Assembly: GCF_021155765.1 (NCBI RefSeq)
Contig: NC_060108.1
Coordinates: 15,587,025-15,651,024, forward strand
DNA length: 64,000 nucleotides
Origin: Diprion similis
Taxonomy: Eukaryota; Arthropoda; Insecta; Hymenoptera; Diprionidae
Direction of reading: 5' to 3'
The translations under genes were made by a program, and so were the position numbers. Below the pieces are notes generated by a model that had not been told where the DNA came from, ran no database searches, and worked only from the letters and a program-made list of their open reading frames with translations. Position 1 is the stretch's first letter, and every line of letters begins with the position of its first letter. Positions 61,004-64,000 of the stretch are shown here, in pieces.

Positions 61004-64000
61004 TGGACACGAATACCTACACACGTAGACCCGAGACATTCACCCCGCGGTGTTTCCCTCGACCATGCAAAGTCTTTCGGGTAAATTCTACTCTCGCGTA
61101 AAATGCTAAGCGCGCACCGTGAAACTCGCCCGGCTTCCCCGCTTTCGGCGGCTCTTGCACGCGGCCATCTAGTTTCTTTCACGTCGTCGGTCTTCACCAG
61201 CCAACCCGACTGGAAAATGTGATTCAGCGAAAACCTCGACGAAATTTCACATCACCGGAACATATTGCGTCCCGTTTTTAAAGCGTCGCGATGTTCCGCG
61301 CTATTCACGCTTTTACCAAAATTCCTCCACACTCGTATTCATATGCAGGAATTATACTTATACGGAATCGCATGCGTCTATTGCACTCGTTATTATTATA
61401 CATATGCAAGTCGTATTACGCACGCCTTGCCGCCGAGATTGCGAAGCAATTGTTTTCGAGAAATTTCTATTCGTTCGAAAAACGAGAGAAGCAACGTAGA
61501 AAAAAGAAAAAAAAAATACTGGCGGTATCATTTTTTCTTTTCTTTTTTTTTTTTCACTCCCACAATGTGAAATTTTTCGAGAACAACGATCTAGGGGAAT
61601 TTAATAAATCGGCTAAAAGCCTTTTGAAAGTATATTAATTTTAAACGTCAGTTATAAAGTTTGACAGGCCAGCTTCCATAGTGTCAGCAACTTAAATTGC
61701 TCGTGCGGATTTTATTTCTTTCAAATTGACTGGACCAGACGGTATGTTTTTTCACTCCGTGCACGAATTGATACAGGAATAAATTTCACTCGATCATTAT
61801 TTGACTGTTCGGCAAAGATAGGCGAGAGATATTTCAGCCGCCCTCACGTGCCCGAAATACGAATTCTATCATTACCGTGATTATTGACCCCATTCCGTAA
61901 GCCTCTGGTAATCATCCACGTCCGTATCCGAATAGACATTTTCTCGCCATCAAGCACTTATTATATATACGTTCTAACACGATTGAGCGTTTTCCGGCCT
62001 TTTGTCAATTGTATAATTCGTTAGTCACCATCTTCGAAAAGGTTTCCGTCAGATTCAAGCTGTTCATTTGAGAGTTTCGGTAATTTGACGAGTTTAAAAA
62101 ATGCTGAAATATTCAAGAATTCGCAAATTATTCGAATGGAATTACTCCTGAAGAGAGTCTGTCTCAGAATTTTTCTTTTTTTTTCTTTCCTTTTTGCAAA
62201 CGAGGCTGTATAAATTGAAGAATCTCATGGCATATGTACCTACAGGCTCATCAACTTTAAGTCGAGGGCTTTCATTCCACACAACGTTATTGAAGAAGGC
62301 CGCAGCTACGCCCTAACCTTCTTTCACACGTACCTAATATCCATCATTAGAAAAATCGTAGTGAGCGTCATTAGATGAATTGCCGCGGGGTCCGCTGTGA
62401 GCGTCAGAATTTTTGTTTACTTGCGTCAAATTTTTTGCTCGTTAATGTGCGCTCAAATCGTTTTGGACACCGCAGTTCCTTTTTTAATACGCTTCGAGTT
62501 TATACATTGAAAAGAATCACCCGCTTGCAAAGATTTGACCTTCAGAATCTTTGCAGATCGCCTTAGGCACGAGGACAATGTATAATCATGGAGTTAGACA
62601 ACGCGTTTGATTACTAATAATATAAATAATCGTAATAATAAATTAGAGTTTGAAAAGTGGGATGAAAAAAAAATGCAAAATACCTCACCTCATGTTTATT
62701 TAACGCATACCACTCGAGGATGATAATTGTCTCCGAGAGCCTCGCACTAGTCATTGCTATGCAAATCGCAAAATAAACTTAACCGATTTGCCAGGGTTAG
62801 AATTATTATACCAAACTGCCAAACTTTTCAGCGTCAGTATAATTGTGTAATGTATAATGCGCGTAATGTGCTTGTGCGCATTATAGTATCAGGTTAGAAA
62901 TCTGCACTGTTGGATAAGTTCAAGTCTGTCTTTTCTCTCCTATTTTCAGAACGAAAAACCGATAATTCGAGAATTCTGTGTTAACTGAAAAATTGGCAAA
63001 TTTTGGCAGAATTTCTCTTTAAGGTTCGCGAGTGAATCTTGGAACTAATCATGACCCGCTTTCTCACTGGGTCGGCGAAGGTCGCGTCTGAATGCTGCAC
63101 GAGATCCGTAATTGAGTCGGGACCCGCGAAAGTTCGTCATCTTCCGCCAGTATCTTCTCGAGTATCTGGCAAGTATCTCAGGGTACAATCAAATTACCGA
63201 ATCCACTTTCAGAGACATTATCGGAACCGTTCGTCCCTTTCTGCCTTCCGGATTCCCCTAACTTTTGTGCTTCTACGCCAACAGCATCCTTCAAGGATGT
63301 ATAGGAGCTGGTACTGTCAGCTAGAAAATACGTCGATACGAAAACATGACTGAGTGAAGGTAAAGAGTTGAGAAGTCTAACTGAACCTGATTTAGTTGGA
63401 CATTATCAAAAAACACCATGAGATTTGGGAACCAACGTTTAAGCTCTGAACTTCGACCGTTAAAATTCTCTTTTCAATAAAGTCTAAGAAATCGTCCGAT
63501 TTTAAAGATCAATAGTTTACCTTAATCATAAATCGATATAATAAAAATCTCCTGAGAAAGATTTTTTTCTTGAGCTCGTCGATTAGTAAAAAAATAATCT
63601 ATTATATGTAAAATCGCAATAATTCACAAACGTTGGGCTTGTAATTTAGTAAAAAAATGATTATTGTTATCAAAAATCAGCGGAGAATTCATTCACGAAG
63701 AAAATGATCTATTATGAATCAGAATTGAATAAATAATTTGGATTTTCCAACAAAAAATGATAGTGTAACTGCATTATTTTTCCGTAGAACATATAATCAA
63801 GTTTTTAAATCCAAAGTTCACAGGTTTAAATTTTTTGCCTGTATCGCGAGAATGTTTTTAGTTAACTGCAACTGTAGATCAGCTTCCATGACACTTTACG
63901 ATTTCTTGTTTCGTCACGCTTTTTCGATCTGACTGTACGTCCCATACATCCTAATTCGCTTAACCGATGATCAATCCTCGGCTGTGCAATAACGTTATAC

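Larger units (their letters stand above)
59019..64000. other. AT-rich non-coding right end
   Basis: No supportable gene. Frames at 59135-59443, 60542-60859, 61291-61638 and 63039-63353 have no domain and irregular composition. Named content: a CA microsatellite at 59.82 kb, a G-quadruplex motif at 60.98 kb and A/T homopolymer runs at about 61.50-61.55 kb. Confidence 0.35.

Noticed and set aside
1..64000. CRISPR arrays, bacterial operons or ribosomal RNA
   Set aside because: No regularly spaced direct repeats with unique spacers, no clustered prokaryotic-style genes and no rRNA signature were seen; the gene structure is eukaryotic.

Overview
The window looks like nuclear DNA from an insect, possibly a hymenopteran, although the sequence alone does not fix the order. 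The evidence is: genes split into short exons by compact GT-AG introns, long gene-poor stretches, many microsatellites, short inverted-repeat (MITE-like) elements, and integrin beta genes of arthropod type. There are no bacterial-type operons, ribosome binding sites or CRISPR arrays. Most long open frames here carry no domain, splice structure or signal peptide and are treated as chance frames.

Layout. 1-18.4 kb has no supportable gene; it is GC-richer at the left edge and carries several simple repeats and one candidate TA-flanked MITE. 18.6-20.4 kb (minus) holds the last two coding exons of an unrecognised acidic/serine-rich protein with a C-terminal coiled coil. 24.06-24.79 kb (plus) is a CpG-rich block ending in a signal-peptide first exon with a good splice donor. 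24.8-37 kb is non-coding and contains a tRNA-like element, a dispersed repeat, a perfect one-base-loop G-quadruplex motif and a 199-bp MITE with 16-bp inverted ends.

The core is 37.1-49.7 kb (minus): two complete 15-exon integrin beta genes in head-to-tail tandem (797 and 796 residues, exon structure reconstructed here) and a decayed third copy. The two intact genes are almost identical, introns included, over the PSI, I-EGF, beta-tail and transmembrane exons. They diverge sharply over exons 3-7, which encode the ligand-binding beta-I domain, and again at the cytoplasmic tail. Both lack the ADMIDAS aspartates and the cysteine-bounded specificity loop of typical beta subunits, and the second has lost its distal NPxF/Y motif. 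This mosaic is the most interesting structure in the window. Downstream of it are an isolated Ig-like exon at 52.3 kb (minus) and an otherwise non-coding 52.4-64 kb with a hairpin repeat and a second G-quadruplex motif.

The integrin products would be type I membrane receptors pairing with an alpha subunit. The presence of two beta-I variants on a shared stalk suggests diversified ligand recognition, as in the insect beta-nu lineage that acts in haemocytes and midgut, but this assignment is inferred.
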